Source of the DNA: Methylobacteriaceae bacterium
GTDB lineage: Bacteria; Pseudomonadota; Alphaproteobacteria; Rhizobiales; Beijerinckiaceae
Assembly: GCA_947444195.1 (NCBI GenBank)
Contig: CANEZL010000004.1
Coordinates: forward strand, 62,001-126,000
Direction: 5' to 3'
DNA: 64,000 nucleotides
A program made the translations under genes and the position numbers. Each line of letters opens with the position of its first letter. Position 1 is the first letter of the stretch. Shown in pieces: positions 18,413 to 27,077 of the stretch. The notes below the pieces were generated by a model. The model had not been told where the DNA came from. It saw only the letters and a list, made by a program, of their open reading frames with translations, and ran no database searches.

Positions 18413-18998
18413 GATCGGATCGCGTCTTCCTCAAGGGCGCCGGAGCGGCGCGTGCGCCTCCCCGCGGGCGGGGCCTCCCGGCTCGGGAGCGGGCGCCGTC
18501 CGCCTCCCCCGGAGCCGCGAAGGGCGGGAGCAGCTCGACGCCGAGCTCCCGATCGGACGCGTCCAGCCGGTCCGTCTCCATGACCGGCCGCGGATGGAGC
18601 TTCAGCCCATCAGCGTACATCCGGAGTTCCGGGTTGTCCAAGAACCGGATCCGCAGGGATTGCCCGAGATCGAGGCCGATCGCGTCCGCCGGATCGTGGC
18701 CCCCGTGCCGCGGCGGCGCGTCCCGACGATCGAAGGGGAAGCGCCGGGCCGCCGTCGATCGGGATCTCGGCGCCGATATGCGGGATCCGGCGCATGCGGG
18801 GCGTAGCCTTTCCGGAGCGGGAACTGGCCGGCAATCGCCCGGGGACGGATCCGCGCGCCCGCCCCGCGGCGGTGCGCGATGGCCCAGAACGCGGCCGTCT
18901 GCCCGGATCGGGCTTGACGCCAGTTTTTACCTATTCTAATTAGCAACTGCGCGCGGCACAGGCCGCCCCGACATTCGAAACCCCAAGGAGTGCGTGAC
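18413..18998. other. Long intergenic stretch with a possible decayed minus-strand reading frame
   Basis: No complete gene is evident. On the minus strand, an open frame across about 18750 to 18490 reads like protein (for example LRIRFLDNPELRMYADGLKL and ETDRLDASDRELGVELLPPF) but lacks a good start and ribosome-binding site and runs into low-complexity sequence before rfbF. It could be the remnant of a gene once at the head of the rfb operon. The right end, 18910-18960, is AT-rich and holds the promoter candidate of the next gene. Confidence 0.3.
18914..18940 (+). promoter_or_regulatory. Candidate promoter for the small four-Cys protein
   Basis: TTGACG at 18914-18919 and TCTAAT at 18935-18940 resemble sigma-70 -35 and -10 elements with a short 15-bp spacer, in an AT-rich island within GC-rich DNA. 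The gene start lies 58 bp downstream. A terminator closes the gene, so it seems to be a single-gene transcript. Confidence 0.45.
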
Positions 18999-19199
18999 AT
19001 GGCCACTGCCCACTGCGAGAGCTGCAAGTTCTTCGACGAGCACAAGGTCAACGGTGCCCAGGCGTCCGGCGAGGAGGGCCTGTGCCGCTTCAACCCGCCC
19101 GTGACCCAGCCGGCCCCCGAGTCGAAGGGCCTGTGGCCGGTGGTCGCCAACTCCGACTGGTGCGGCCACTACACAGCCGAGATGACCGCGGCCGAGTAA
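18999..19199 (+). CDS. Small four-cysteine protein, putative metal-binding
   Basis: A 66-residue soluble protein. Cysteines occur as HCESCKFF (CxxC), then EGLCRFNPP, then SDWCGHY near the end, a layout seen in many small bacterial and phage proteins of unknown role and consistent with a Zn or Fe-S site. Start ATG 18999 was chosen over an in-frame GTG at 18990 because AAGGAG at 18985-18990 is ideally spaced for the ATG and overlaps the GTG. Own promoter candidate upstream and a clear terminator 33 bp downstream. Function unknown. Confidence 0.8.
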   Translation: MATAHCESCKFFDEHKVNGAQASGEEGLCRFNPPVTQPAPESKGLWPVVANSDWCGHYTAEMTAAE

Positions 19200-19231
19200 G
19201 GCCCGCAGCACGCACCACGCGTCCCGTGATC

Positions 19232-19260
19232 GGGGCTGGCCGCGAGGCCGGCCCCTTTTT
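19232..19260 (+). terminator. Rho-independent terminator after the four-Cys gene
   Basis: Stem GGGGCTGGCC (19232-19241) pairs with GGCCGGCCCC (19246-19255) including one G-U pair, around a GCGA tetraloop, followed by TTTTT. It isolates the small gene from the GST gene. Confidence 0.85.
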
Positions 19261-19333
19261 CGTGCCCGGGCCCGCCCCGGTGGACGCGGGCGCCGGAGGG
19301 GATCAGGCTCCTCGCCCACCGGAGGGAACCGCC

Positions 19334-20128
19334 ATGCTGCTCTACGAGCACCCGCTCTCGTCCTACGCGCAGAAGGTCAAGATCGCCCTGCGCGAGAAGG
19401 GCATCCCCTTCACCGCCGAGCTGCCCGAGAGCTTCGGGACGGGCCGGCGCGACGGCCCCTTCGCCGCCGCCAACCCGCGCACCGAGGTGCCGGTGCTGAT
19501 CGACGGCGCCGTGACCCTGTTCGAATCGACCGTCATCCTCGAATACATCGAGGAGAGCCGGCCCGAGCCCGCCCTGCTGCCCCGAGAGCCCGCGGCCCGC
19601 GCCTTCGCCCGCCTCACCGAGGAGGTCTGCGACACCCAGTACGAGGCGGTGAACTGGGGCTTCGGCGAGGTGCTCTGGTTCCGCCGCGCGACTGGCGACC
19701 TCGCCGCCCATCTCCGCGCGCAGGCGGCGGCGCAGACGCGGGTGCTCCAGGCCTGGCTCGCCGCCCGCCTCGGGAGCGCACCCTGGTTCGGCGGCGCCGC
19801 CTTCGGCTGGGCGGATGCGGCGGTCGCGCCGATGCTCAACCGCTCGGTGCATTACGGGCTCGGGCCGGAGCCCGGCAGCCCGCTCGCCGACTGGCATGCG
19901 CGGGTGCGGGAGCGTCCCGCGGTCGCAGCCACTTTCGCCGAGTTCGACGCGGCCGCAGCCCGCATGGCGGAGGCAGCCGATCTCTACACCACGGGCGGGC
20001 GCCGCCGCGAATACCGCGACCACCGCCTCGAATGGATGGTCAAGTCGGGCGGGATCGCGGTGGTGCTGGAGGGCCTGCGCGACGGCAACATCCGCTTCCC
20101 CTGGCCGGACGGCGCGGGCGAGGGGTGA
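19334..20128 (+). CDS. Glutathione S-transferase family protein
   Basis: A 264-residue protein with an N-terminal thioredoxin-like GST domain: LYEHPLSSYAQKVKIALREK with a Ser-Tyr pair at the usual catalytic place, NPRTEVPVLIDG with the cis-Pro, and LFESTVILEYIEE for glutathione binding. The C-terminal all-helical domain covers about 90-215. A further 40 residues, including REYRDHRLEWMVKSGG, extend beyond the usual fold. GGAGGGAA precedes the ATG. The physiological substrate cannot be named. Confidence 0.87.
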   Translation: MLLYEHPLSSYAQKVKIALREKGIPFTAELPESFGTGRRDGPFAAANPRTEVPVLIDGAVTLFESTVILEYIEESRPEPALLPREPAARAFARLTEEVCDTQYEAVNWGFGEVLWFRRATGDLAAHLRAQAAAQTRVLQAWLAARLGSAPWFGGAAFGWADAAVAPMLNRSVHYGLGPEPGSPLADWHARVRERPAVAATFAEFDAAAARMAEAADLYTTGGRRREYRDHRLEWMVKSGGIAVVLEGLRDGNIRFPWPDGAGEG

Positions 20129-20214
20129 GGCCATTCGGCTCGGAACACCGGCGGAGGCCTCCGGTTGGGGAGGAGACTCCCCCCTTTCGCAGCCAACGAT
20201 TCCGAGGCCGCCGC

Positions 20215-21090
20215 ATGTCGTCCGATCCCCTGACCAAGTATCCCCGTCCGCCCTTCGAGGGGCAGCCCCAGGGCTTCCCCGGCAAGACCGGGCGGATGGT
20301 GCCCGAGCCCGACCACGGTGAGGCGAGCTATGCCGGCTCGGGCAAGCTCGCCGGCAAGGCGGCCCTGGTCACCGGGGGCGATTCCGGCATCGGCCGGGCG
20401 GTGGCCATCGCCTATGCCCGCGAGGGCGCCGACGTCGCCATCGCCTACCTGCCGGAGGAGCAGGCCGATGCCGAGGCGGTGGGCCAGTGGATCGAGAAGG
20501 CGGGCCGGCGCGCCCTGCTGCTGCCCGGCGACATCAAGGACCCGGCCCATGCCCGCGCCATCGTCGCGCGCACCGCCGAGACCTTCGGGCGCCTCGACAT
20601 CCTCGTGAACAACGCCGCCTTCCAGCAGCCGAACGAGGGGCTGGAGGCGGTGGAGGACCGGATCTTCGAGGATCATTTCCGCACGAACGTGTTCGGCGCC
20701 TTCTACGCCACCAAGGCGGCGCTGGCGCATCTGAAGCCCGGCGGCTCGGTGATCTTCACCTCGTCGGTGAACTCCAAGCACCCGATGCCGACGCTGCTCG
20801 CCTACAGCGCCACCAAGGGGGCGCTCAGCAACATGGTGCTGAGCCTCGCCCAGTTGCTGGCGGAGAAGGGCATCCGGGTGAACGGCGTGTTGCCGGGGCC
20901 GATCTGGACGCCCTTCATCCCCGCGGGGATGAGCGAGGATTCCGTGAAGTCCTTCGGCGATCAGGTCCCCTTCGGCCGGCCCGGCCAGCCGGCGGAACTC
21001 GCCTCGGCCTACGTGATGCTCGCCGCCGAGGATGCGAGCTACACCTCCGGCGCCCTGATCACGGTGGCGGGCGCCATGCCCGTGCTCTGA
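20215..21090 (+). CDS. SDR-family oxidoreductase (YghA / general stress protein 39 type)
   Basis: A 291-residue classical short-chain dehydrogenase with the 40-residue N-terminal extension (KYPRPPFEGQPQGFPGKTG) typical of the YghA/GSP39 group. The cofactor motif is ALVTGGDSGIGRAVA, then NNAA, and the catalytic residues are Ser in IFTSSVNS and Tyr and Lys in LLAYSATKGALSN. Probably reduces aldehydes or ketones with NAD(P)H, linked to stress responses in relatives; substrate unknown. 86 bp downstream of the GST gene in the same direction, and closed by a strong hairpin. Confidence 0.9.
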   Translation: MSSDPLTKYPRPPFEGQPQGFPGKTGRMVPEPDHGEASYAGSGKLAGKAALVTGGDSGIGRAVAIAYAREGADVAIAYLPEEQADAEAVGQWIEKAGRRALLLPGDIKDPAHARAIVARTAETFGRLDILVNNAAFQQPNEGLEAVEDRIFEDHFRTNVFGAFYATKAALAHLKPGGSVIFTSSVNSKHPMPTLLAYSATKGALSNMVLSLAQLLAEKGIRVNGVLPGPIWTPFIPAGMSEDSVKSFGDQVPFGRPGQPAELASAYVMLAAEDASYTSGALITVAGAMPVL

Positions 21091-21147
21091 GCCTGCCAGG
21101 ATCCGTGCCGCGTCCGGCACCGGAGAGGCACCCCGTGCGGCACGATC

Positions 21148-21182
21148 GGGGCCGGGCCGCATGATCGCGGCCCGGCCCCTTT
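21148..21182. terminator. Bidirectional-type terminator hairpin
   Basis: Arms GGGGCCGGGCCGC (21148-21160) and GCGGCCCGGCCCC (21167-21179) match over 13 bp around ATGATC, followed by TTT. It lies between the convergent SDR and OFA-antiporter genes. Confidence 0.75.
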
Positions 21183-21249
21183 GCCTGCACGCGCGCCCGA
21201 CCGCGCCGGGGCCGGGCCCGCGTTCTGGCGAAGCGCCTCAGACCGCGCC

Positions 21250-22542
21250 TCAGACTGCCTTGGCCGGCACGGCGGCGAAGCTCTCCGGCCGGGCGGGCTC
21301 CGAGAGGTAGCGCAGGCGCATCGGGCGCAGTACGAACATCGCCAGCGCCGCCGCCGCCGCCGCCACGTTGAGGGCGATGATGAGCCCGAACACCGCCGTC
21401 CAGCCATAGGCGGCCGAGACCATGCTGCCGAAGGGCACGAGGAGGGCCGCGGTGCCCTTGGCCGTGTAGAGCAGGCCGGCATTGCTGGCGGCGAACTTCG
21501 AGCCGAAGGTGTCGCCGCAGGTGGCCGGGAACAGCGAGTAGATCTCGCCGAACACCCCGAAATAGATCGCCGTGGCGAACACGAAGACCGTCGGGGTCCG
21601 GCCGTAGGCGAGCAGCAGGATCACCGCGAAGGCCGCGATGCTGAAGGCGATGAACATCGTGTTCTCGCGGCCGATCCGGTCGGAGACGTAGCCGAAGAAC
21701 GGGCGCCCGAAGCCGTCGAAGATGCGGTCGAGGGAGATGGCGAAGGTGAGCGCGGCCATCTGCAGGCCGAACAGGGAGACCGGCACGTCGGCCACCTTGA
21801 AGTCGTGGGCGATCGGGGCGATCTGCGCCGCCGCCATCAGGCCGCCGGAGGCCACCATCACGAACATGGCGTACATCACCCAGAAGACCGGCGTGCGCAC
21901 CGCCTCGCGGGGCGTGCGGTCGACCTGGCTCTGCGGCAGGTGCAGGACCTTGCGCTTCACCGCCCCCGCGAGGACGGGCTTGCGCAGGAGGAAGGACATC
22001 AGCACCACGACGAGGCCCTGGCCCAGGCCGAAATAGAGGAAGGCGTCGTGGTAGCCGCTCGAGGCGATGGTGCGGGCGATCGGCACCACCGTGAGGGCCG
22101 CGCCCGCGCCGAAGCCGGCCGCCGTCGCGCCCGCGGCGAGGCCGCGCCGGTCGGGAAACCATTTGAGGGCGTTGCCGACGCAGGTGCCGTAGACCGAGCC
22201 CGCGCCGATGCCGCCGATCACGGCCGCGAGATAGAGCACGAACAGCGAGGCGGCGTAGGCGTTGAGGACCCAGGACAGGGCGATCATCACGCCGCCGAAG
22301 AAGACGACGACGCGCGGGCCGTAGCGGTCCACGAACCACGTCTCCACTGGCACCAGCCAGGTCTCGGTGGCGACGAAGAGCGTGAAGGCGAACTGGATCG
22401 CGGCCCGGCCCCAGTGGTGCTCGGCGTCGATCGGGTCCACGAACAGGGTCCAGCCGTACTGGAGGTTGGCGATCATCGCCATGCAGAGGATGCCGAAGGC
22501 GAGCTGCCACCATTTGGTGGCCGGCGAGGCGTGAGGTTCCAT
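21250..22542 (-). CDS. OFA-family MFS antiporter (oxalate/formate antiporter-like)
   Basis: A 430-residue MFS protein. KWWQLAFGILCMAMIANLQY in helix 1 with GWTLFVDPI, then GGIGAGSVYGTCVGNALKWFPDRRGLAAG, are characteristic of the oxalate/formate antiporter family. DRIFDGFGRPFFGYVSDRIG is the helix 8-9 loop. Exchange of oxalate with formate is the best guess because oxalate use is common in methylotrophic relatives, but other monocarboxylates are handled by this family. The ATG at 22542 is chosen; an ATG at 22593 would add 17 basic residues. Confidence 0.87.
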   Translation of the reverse strand: MEPHASPATKWWQLAFGILCMAMIANLQYGWTLFVDPIDAEHHWGRAAIQFAFTLFVATETWLVPVETWFVDRYGPRVVVFFGGVMIALSWVLNAYAASLFVLYLAAVIGGIGAGSVYGTCVGNALKWFPDRRGLAAGATAAGFGAGAALTVVPIARTIASSGYHDAFLYFGLGQGLVVVLMSFLLRKPVLAGAVKRKVLHLPQSQVDRTPREAVRTPVFWVMYAMFVMVASGGLMAAAQIAPIAHDFKVADVPVSLFGLQMAALTFAISLDRIFDGFGRPFFGYVSDRIGRENTMFIAFSIAAFAVILLLAYGRTPTVFVFATAIYFGVFGEIYSLFPATCGDTFGSKFAASNAGLLYTAKGTAALLVPFGSMVSAAYGWTAVFGLIIALNVAAAAAALAMFVLRPMRLRYLSEPARPESFAAVPAKAV

Positions 22543-22778
22543 CCCTAGGCTCCGTTTTCCGGTTCTTGGTCGGCGCGACCGTGCCGCGATCATGCAAAAA
22601 AATTCAGGGCATGCAATATGCCACGGATTAAATCACGATATCGTACGTGAGCGGGGTTCGGGGCGTGCCGGCCCGCGACCATCGCCCGCGCCGGATCCGG
22701 CTTCGTCCCGGGATCGTCCCGGTCTAACCTCGGCATCCGGTGGCCGGCGTGCCATCTCCTCGGGATAGGGAGCGTCCG
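22543..22778. promoter_or_regulatory. AT-rich divergent promoter region with two palindromes
   Basis: Between the OFA antiporter and a small membrane-protein gene. GGCAT and ATGCC arms at 22608-22622 and a perfect ACGATATCGT palindrome at 22635-22644 lie in an AT-rich island (poly-A at 22595-22602). These are candidate operators; no regulator gene adjoins. Confidence 0.4.
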
Positions 22779-23093
22779 ATGGACACCCTCGGTTGGATCG
22801 GGGTCACCCTGGCCTTCCTGGCCCCGCTGCCGCCGGAGCGCCCCGAACGCCCGGAACCGTCGAACGGCAGCGCGCTCGCCGCCGCCGTGGTGATCGGCGG
22901 CCTCTGCCTGATGATGGTGGTGCCGATGGTGGCGATCTGGGGCTTCTACCGTCCCGAGAGCGGGTTCCGGGCCCGCTGCGCGGCGAGCGGCGGGCAGGTG
23001 CGCGCCTTCTTCCTCGACGGCAGCGGCCCCCTGCGCTGCGCCCGTGACGGCGCGGCCGTGCCCCCGCGCAGGGCAGCCGGGCCCCTCGGCTGA
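22779..23093 (+). CDS. Small single-pass membrane protein, hypothetical
   Basis: 104 residues. A hydrophobic stretch at about residues 31-54 (SALAAAVVIGGLCLMMVVPM and following) is a probable transmembrane helix. The N-terminal part is Pro/Glu-rich (PPERPERPEPS). The C-terminal part has two cysteines (RARCAASGG and PLRCARDGA) that could pair outside the membrane. No family recognised. The start has only a weak ribosome-binding site (GGATAGGGAG). Confidence 0.5.
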   Translation: MDTLGWIGVTLAFLAPLPPERPERPEPSNGSALAAAVVIGGLCLMMVVPMVAIWGFYRPESGFRARCAASGGQVRAFFLDGSGPLRCARDGAAVPPRRAAGPLG

Positions 23094-23305
23094 GACCGGC
23101 TCGCTCGACCGCCGCGGTTCAAGGGGCTCTCCCCCGAGCCGTAGGGCGGTTCAGACGGCAGCGGGGCGCGTTCCTGCAAACCGCGCAGGATCGATGGAAT
23201 TCGCCCGGGGCATACGGCCGCGCCCTTCCTCCCCCGCGGAGGGGAGAGGGGACAGGGGCTCTCGCTCCAAGGCTCAGCAGAGGAACCCGCGCAAAGTCCG
23301 GGCGC

Positions 23306-23770
23306 TCAGGCCGCGGAGAAGGCGCGGCGCCGCGCGCTCGGGACTGGACCGAGCACGCCGAGGTCGCGCAGGGCGGCGCGGACGGCCTCGGGTTCCACCG
23401 GCTTGACGAGGAAGGCGTTCACGTCGAGCTCGTAGGCGCGCACGCGCTCGCTCTCCGCGGGGGAGGCGGTCAGCATGACGACGGGGGTCACCCGCAGGAG
23501 CGGGTCGCTCTTCACGGCGGCCAGCACCTCCAGCCCGTCGATGCCGGGCAGGGTGAGGTCGAGGAGCATCACCGCCGGATCGCGGGCTTCGCGCCGGGCA
23601 TGGGGCCCGCGGCGGCAGAGATATTCGAGGGCCTCCGCCCCGTCGCGGCAGAGGATGACGGCGTCGGCGAGCCCGCTCCCCTCCAGGACCGCCAGGATGC
23701 GCGCGGCGTCGCCGGGGTCGTCCTCCACGAGGAGAATCGGGTTCGAATCCGCGAGCTTCGGGTCTGCCAT
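23306..23770 (-). CDS. Single-domain response regulator (receiver domain only)
   Basis: A 154-residue CheY-like protein. Acidic pair in PILLVEDDPGDAARILAVL, phosphoacceptor Asp in AVMLLDLTLPGIDGLEVL, Thr in PVVMLTASP and Lys in AFLVKPVEPEAV are all present. There is no output domain and no neighbouring kinase, so it belongs to the stand-alone receivers often paired with hybrid or phytochrome kinases (the Rcp1-like opening with EDDPGDA fits). It lies between the small membrane protein gene and cobQ with no functional link to either. Confidence 0.9.
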   Translation of the reverse strand: MADPKLADSNPILLVEDDPGDAARILAVLEGSGLADAVILCRDGAEALEYLCRRGPHARREARDPAVMLLDLTLPGIDGLEVLAAVKSDPLLRVTPVVMLTASPAESERVRAYELDVNAFLVKPVEPEAVRAALRDLGVLGPVPSARRRAFSAA

Positions 23771-23845
23771 GTCCGGTCCACGCCGTGCAGGCTGACAACA
23801 GAGGCGGGCGGGATCGGTTGCGCGGCGGCTGCGCTCCGGGCCGCT

Positions 23846-23905
23846 CGGCGTGCCAGGTCTCGGCGCGCCAAGTCTCGGCGCGCCAAGTCTCAGCGCGCCA
23901 GGTCG
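23846..23905. repeat. 15-bp tandem repeat across the cobQ stop codon
   Basis: Four 15-bp units (23846, 23861, 23876, 23891), consensus CGGCGCGCCAAGTCT, two of them identical. On the cobQ strand each unit encodes DLARR, and in the unit at the end of cobQ the last codon is TGA instead of CGA. The gene therefore stops inside the array and the other units are untranslated. Confidence 0.85.
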
Positions 23906-25347
23906 AGGAGCCGGTCGCAGTCGACGTGGCGCTCGAGGTGCCGGGCCAGATCGTCCAGCACCCGCTCGATGCCCGCCTCGTAGGAGGCGCCGTCCGAGGC
24001 GGTGCCGAGGCGGGCGAGCCAGGCGGCGCGCTGGCGGTCGTCGGCGAAGAGGCCGTGCAGGTAGGTGCCGCAGACCAGGCCGTCCGCCGAGACGGCGCCG
24101 TCCACGCGGCCGTCCGCGAGGTCGAGGAGCGGGCGCTCGGTATCCGGCCCCGCCGTCGCGCCGAGATGCATCTCGTAGCCCTGGAACGGCAGGCCGTCGG
24201 CGCGGCTCGTGCCGGTGACCGCCTCCAGGCGCTTGTCGGGGGTCATCACGGTCTCGACGTCGAGGAGGCCGAGGCCGGGCACGGTGCGCGGCGCCCCCTC
24301 GATGCCGTGGGGGTCGGCGAGCGTCCGCCCGAGCATCTGGTAGCCGCCGCAGAGGCCGAGCACGCGCCCGCCCCGGCGCAGATGGGCGCGGATGTCGATG
24401 TCCCAGCCCGCGGCGCGCAGGGCGTCCAGGTCGTCGATGGTGGTCTTCGAGCCGGGCAGGAGCACGAGGGCGGCGTCGCCCGGGATCGGCGCGCCGGGGC
24501 GCACCAGCACCACCTCGATGCCGGGCTCGGCGCGCAAGGGGTCGAGGTCGTCGAAATTGGCGATGCGCGGCAGGACCGGCACGGCGACGCGCACCCGCGC
24601 GCCCGCCGCCGGGGCGGAGCCCGCGAGGCCGAGCACGTCCTCCGCCGGCAGGCGGGCGGCGTCCGCGAAATGGGGCACGAGGCCGAGGGGCGCCCAGCCG
24701 GTGCGCGCGGCGACCAGGGCCATGCCGTCGGCGAACAGGCTCGGATCGCCCCGGAAGCGGTTGACGATGAAGCCCGCGATCATCGCCGCGTCGTCGGGGT
24801 CGAGCACCGCCTTCGTGCCGACGAGGCTCGCGATCACCCCGCCCCGGTCGATGTCGCCGACGAGCACGACCGGCGTGCCGGTGGCGCGGGCAAAGCCCAT
24901 ATTGGCGATGTCGCCCCGGCGCAGGTTCACCTCCGAGGCCGAGCCCGCGCCCTCCACCAGCACCAGATCCGCCTCGCCGCGCAGCCGGGAAAAGCTCTCC
25001 TGCACCGCCGCCATCAGGCGCGGCTTCCAGTCCTGGTAGTCCCGCGCCTTCACGGTGGCGACCCGGCGGCCCTGGACCACCACCTGCGAGCCGACCTCGC
25101 TCTGGGGCTTCAGGAGCACCGGGTTCATGTGGACGGAGGGCGCCACGCCCGCCGCCCGGGCCTGGAGCGCCTGGGCCCGGCCGATCTCGCCGCCATCCGC
25201 GGTGACGGCGGCGTTGTTCGACATGTTCTGCGGCTTGAACGGCCGCACCCTGAGGCCCCGGCGGGTGAAGACGCGCGCGAGCCCGGCCACGAGCAGGGAC
25301 TTGCCGACATCCGAGCCGGTGCCCTGGATCATCAGGGCGCGGGTCAT
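23890..25347 (-). CDS. cobQ: Cobyric acid synthase (glutamine-hydrolysing)
   Basis: A 485-residue enzyme that amidates four carboxylates of adenosylcobyrinic acid a,c-diamide. N-terminal P-loop [19 protein letters not shown] is followed by [21 protein letters not shown]. The C-terminal class I glutamine amidotransferase domain has the nucleophile Cys in [11 protein letters not shown] and the His in CGTYLHGLF. Length is normal. It follows cobO by 25 bp in the cobP-cobO-cobQ unit. The stop lies in a 15-bp tandem repeat. Confidence 0.96.
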   Translation of the reverse strand: MTRALMIQGTGSDVGKSLLVAGLARVFTRRGLRVRPFKPQNMSNNAAVTADGGEIGRAQALQARAAGVAPSVHMNPVLLKPQSEVGSQVVVQGRRVATVKARDYQDWKPRLMAAVQESFSRLRGEADLVLVEGAGSASEVNLRRGDIANMGFARATGTPVVLVGDIDRGGVIASLVGTKAVLDPDDAAMIAGFIVNRFRGDPSLFADGMALVAARTGWAPLGLVPHFADAARLPAEDVLGLAGSAPAAGARVRVAVPVLPRIANFDDLDPLRAEPGIEVVLVRPGAPIPGDAALVLLPGSKTTIDDLDALRAAGWDIDIRAHLRRGGRVLGLCGGYQMLGRTLADPHGIEGAPRTVPGLGLLDVETVMTPDKRLEAVTGTSRADGLPFQGYEMHLGATAGPDTERPLLDLADGRVDGAVSADGLVCGTYLHGLFADDRQRAAWLARLGTASDGASYEAGIERVLDDLARHLERHVDCDRLLDLAR

Positions 25348-25372
25348 GGCAGCAGGGTCATCGGCGCACGCA

Positions 25373-25996
25373 TCAGAACTCGATCCCCTCCTGCGCCTTC
25401 ACGCCGGCGGCGAAGTGATGCTTCACGCTGCCCATCTCGGTGACGAGGTCGGCGGCCTCGATCAGCATGGGCTTGGCGTTGCGGCCGGTGACGACCACGT
25501 GCAGGTCCGGCCGCCGGGCCCGGAGCGCGTCCACCACCTCCGCGAGATCGAGGTAGTCGTAGCGCAGCGCGATGTTGAGCTCGTCGAGGACGAGGAGGCG
25601 GATCCCGGGATCGGCCATCAGCGCCGCGGCGCGCTCCCAGGCATGGCGGCAGGCGGCGATGTCGCGGGCCTTGTCCTGCGTCTCCCAGGTGAAGCCCTCG
25701 CCCAGCGTGTGCCAGGAGACGCGGTCGCCGAAGGCCGCCATCGCGTGGCGCTCGCCCGTGTCCCAGCCGCCCTTGATGAACTGCACGCAGGCTACCCGCC
25801 AGCCGCGGCCGAGTCCGCGCAGCATCAGCCCGAGCGCCGCGGTGGTCTTGCCCTTGCCGGGGCCGGTATGGACGATGAGGAGCCCCTTCTCGATGGACTT
25901 CTCCGCCACCTCGGCATCCTGCACCGCCTTGCGCTTGGCCATCTTCTCGCGGTGGCGCTCGGCCTCGTCGATCACCTCGTCGTTCCTCCGGCTCAT
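25373..25996 (-). CDS. cobO: Cob(I)yrinic acid a,c-diamide adenosyltransferase
   Basis: 207 residues, the CobA/CobO/BtuR-type corrinoid adenosyltransferase. [20 protein letters not shown] is the P-loop, [15 protein letters not shown] and [18 protein letters not shown] are the family blocks, and the C-terminus [15 protein letters not shown] is diagnostic. It transfers the adenosyl group from ATP to Co(I). A charged N-terminal helix (residues 1-35) precedes the core. The start overlaps cobP by 4 bp. Confidence 0.96.
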   Translation of the reverse strand: MSRRNDEVIDEAERHREKMAKRKAVQDAEVAEKSIEKGLLIVHTGPGKGKTTAALGLMLRGLGRGWRVACVQFIKGGWDTGERHAMAAFGDRVSWHTLGEGFTWETQDKARDIAACRHAWERAAALMADPGIRLLVLDELNIALRYDYLDLAEVVDALRARRPDLHVVVTGRNAKPMLIEAADLVTEMGSVKHHFAAGVKAQEGIEF

Positions 25997-26514
25997 GCCT
26001 GTCCTTTCACGATCATGGGCAGCCCCGCCACCATGAAGACCACCCGGTCGGCCTCCGCGGCGAGCTGCTGGTGCAGGCGCCCCGCCGCGTCGCGGAAGCG
26101 GCGGGCGAGCGCGTTGTCGGGCACGATGCCGAGGCCGACCTCGTTGCCGACGAGCACCACCGGCCCCGCCGCCGCCCGGCAGGCGGCGCGCAGGCCGAGG
26201 GAGGCCGCTTCCGCGTCGGCCTCGGCGAGGATCAGGTTGGTGAGCCACAGGGTCAGGCAATCGACCAGCACCGGGCCGGCCGCGGCGGCCACCGCCTCGG
26301 GCAGCGCCATCGGCGCGTCCACCGTGATCCAGCCGTCCGAGCGCCGCTCCCGGTGGAGGGCGATGCGCGCCCGCATCTCGTCGTCGAAGGCCTGGGCGGT
26401 GGCGAGGTAGCGCCAGGGCGGCGCGGCAGCCTCGATCAGCGCCTCAGCGTAAGCGCTCTTGCCCGAGCGCGCGCCGCCGAGCACCAGGGTCATCCGGGGG
26501 GCGGCCTGAAGCAT
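25993..26514 (-). CDS. cobP: Adenosylcobinamide kinase / guanylyltransferase
   Basis: 173 residues of the bifunctional CobU/CobP family. VLGGARSGKSAYAEALIE is the P-loop. The guanylylated His is expected in ARIALHRERRSDGW, and VLVDCLTLWLTNL is the Walker B-like block. VLVGNEVGLGIVPDNALARR is diagnostic. It phosphorylates adenosylcobinamide and makes the GDP derivative for nucleotide-loop assembly. It is the first gene of cobPOQ and is divergent, 83 bp away, from a MarR regulator. Confidence 0.95.
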   Translation of the reverse strand: MLQAAPRMTLVLGGARSGKSAYAEALIEAAAPPWRYLATAQAFDDEMRARIALHRERRSDGWITVDAPMALPEAVAAAAGPVLVDCLTLWLTNLILAEADAEAASLGLRAACRAAAGPVVLVGNEVGLGIVPDNALARRFRDAAGRLHQQLAAEADRVVFMVAGLPMIVKGQA

Positions 26515-26559
26515 GCACCTCCTTTGCCCCGCGGCGGGGCCGGGGTCAAAGCGCTCCTA

Positions 26560-26584
26560 TTGACAACATAGTGTCAATTTGACA
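26560..26584. promoter_or_regulatory. MarR-type operator in the cobP-marR intergenic region
   Basis: TTGACA (26560-26565) and TGTCAA (26572-26577) form a perfect inverted repeat with a 6-bp centre, and a third TTGACA half-site follows at 26579-26584, 14 bp before the marR start. The first TTGACA could also act as a -35 box. The arrangement fits autoregulation by the adjacent MarR protein and could influence cobP. Confidence 0.65.
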
Positions 26585-26597
26585 ATAAGCTGTCTTC

Positions 26598-27077
26598 ATG
26601 AGCGATGCGGCCCCCGACACCGTGACGGCGCTGATCCTGGAGGTGTTCCGGGCGAACGGCGCCCTGCTCGCGGCCGGCGACCGGCTGGTGGCCGGCATCG
26701 GACTGACCAGCGCGCGCTGGCAGGTGCTCGGCGCGGTGGCCCTGGCGGCCGGCGCGCTGCCCGTCGCAGGCATCGCCCGCACCATGGGCCTGACCCGCCA
26801 GGGGGTGCAGCGTACCGTCGACGAGTTGGCCCGCCAGGGTCTCGTCACCTTCGCCGAGAACCCACACCACCGGCGCGCCAAGCGCGTGGTGCTGACGGCG
26901 GCGGGGGAGGCGGCCTACGCCGCCGCGAGCGCCCGGCAGGCGCCCTGGGCGACCGAACTCGGCCGCGGCCTCGACCCCGCGGCCCTGGCGGAGGCAGCCC
27001 GCATCCTGCGCACCCTGGGCGCGCGGGCCTCGACGGACAGGATCAGCGCAGCGGAGCCGCCCGATGATCACCGGTGA
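26598..27077 (+). CDS. MarR-family transcriptional regulator
   Basis: 159 residues with a winged helix: LTSARWQVLGAVALAAGALPVAGIA, recognition region MGLTRQGVQRTVDELARQGLVTF, and wing ENPHHRRAKRVVLTAAG. The dimerising helices are N- and C-terminal. The stop overlaps the start of the DUF1772 gene by 14 bp, so these two are co-transcribed. A TTGACA-N6-TGTCAA operator lies just upstream. The effector is unknown; whether it also controls cobPOQ is inference. Confidence 0.9.
   Translation: MSDAAPDTVTALILEVFRANGALLAAGDRLVAGIGLTSARWQVLGAVALAAGALPVAGIARTMGLTRQGVQRTVDELARQGLVTFAENPHHRRAKRVVLTAAGEAAYAAASARQAPWATELGRGLDPAALAEAARILRTLGARASTDRISAAEPPDDHR

Noticed and set aside
23846..23905. CRISPR-like array
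   Set aside because: Units are 15 bp with no spacers and no cas genes nearby; it is a plain tandem repeat.
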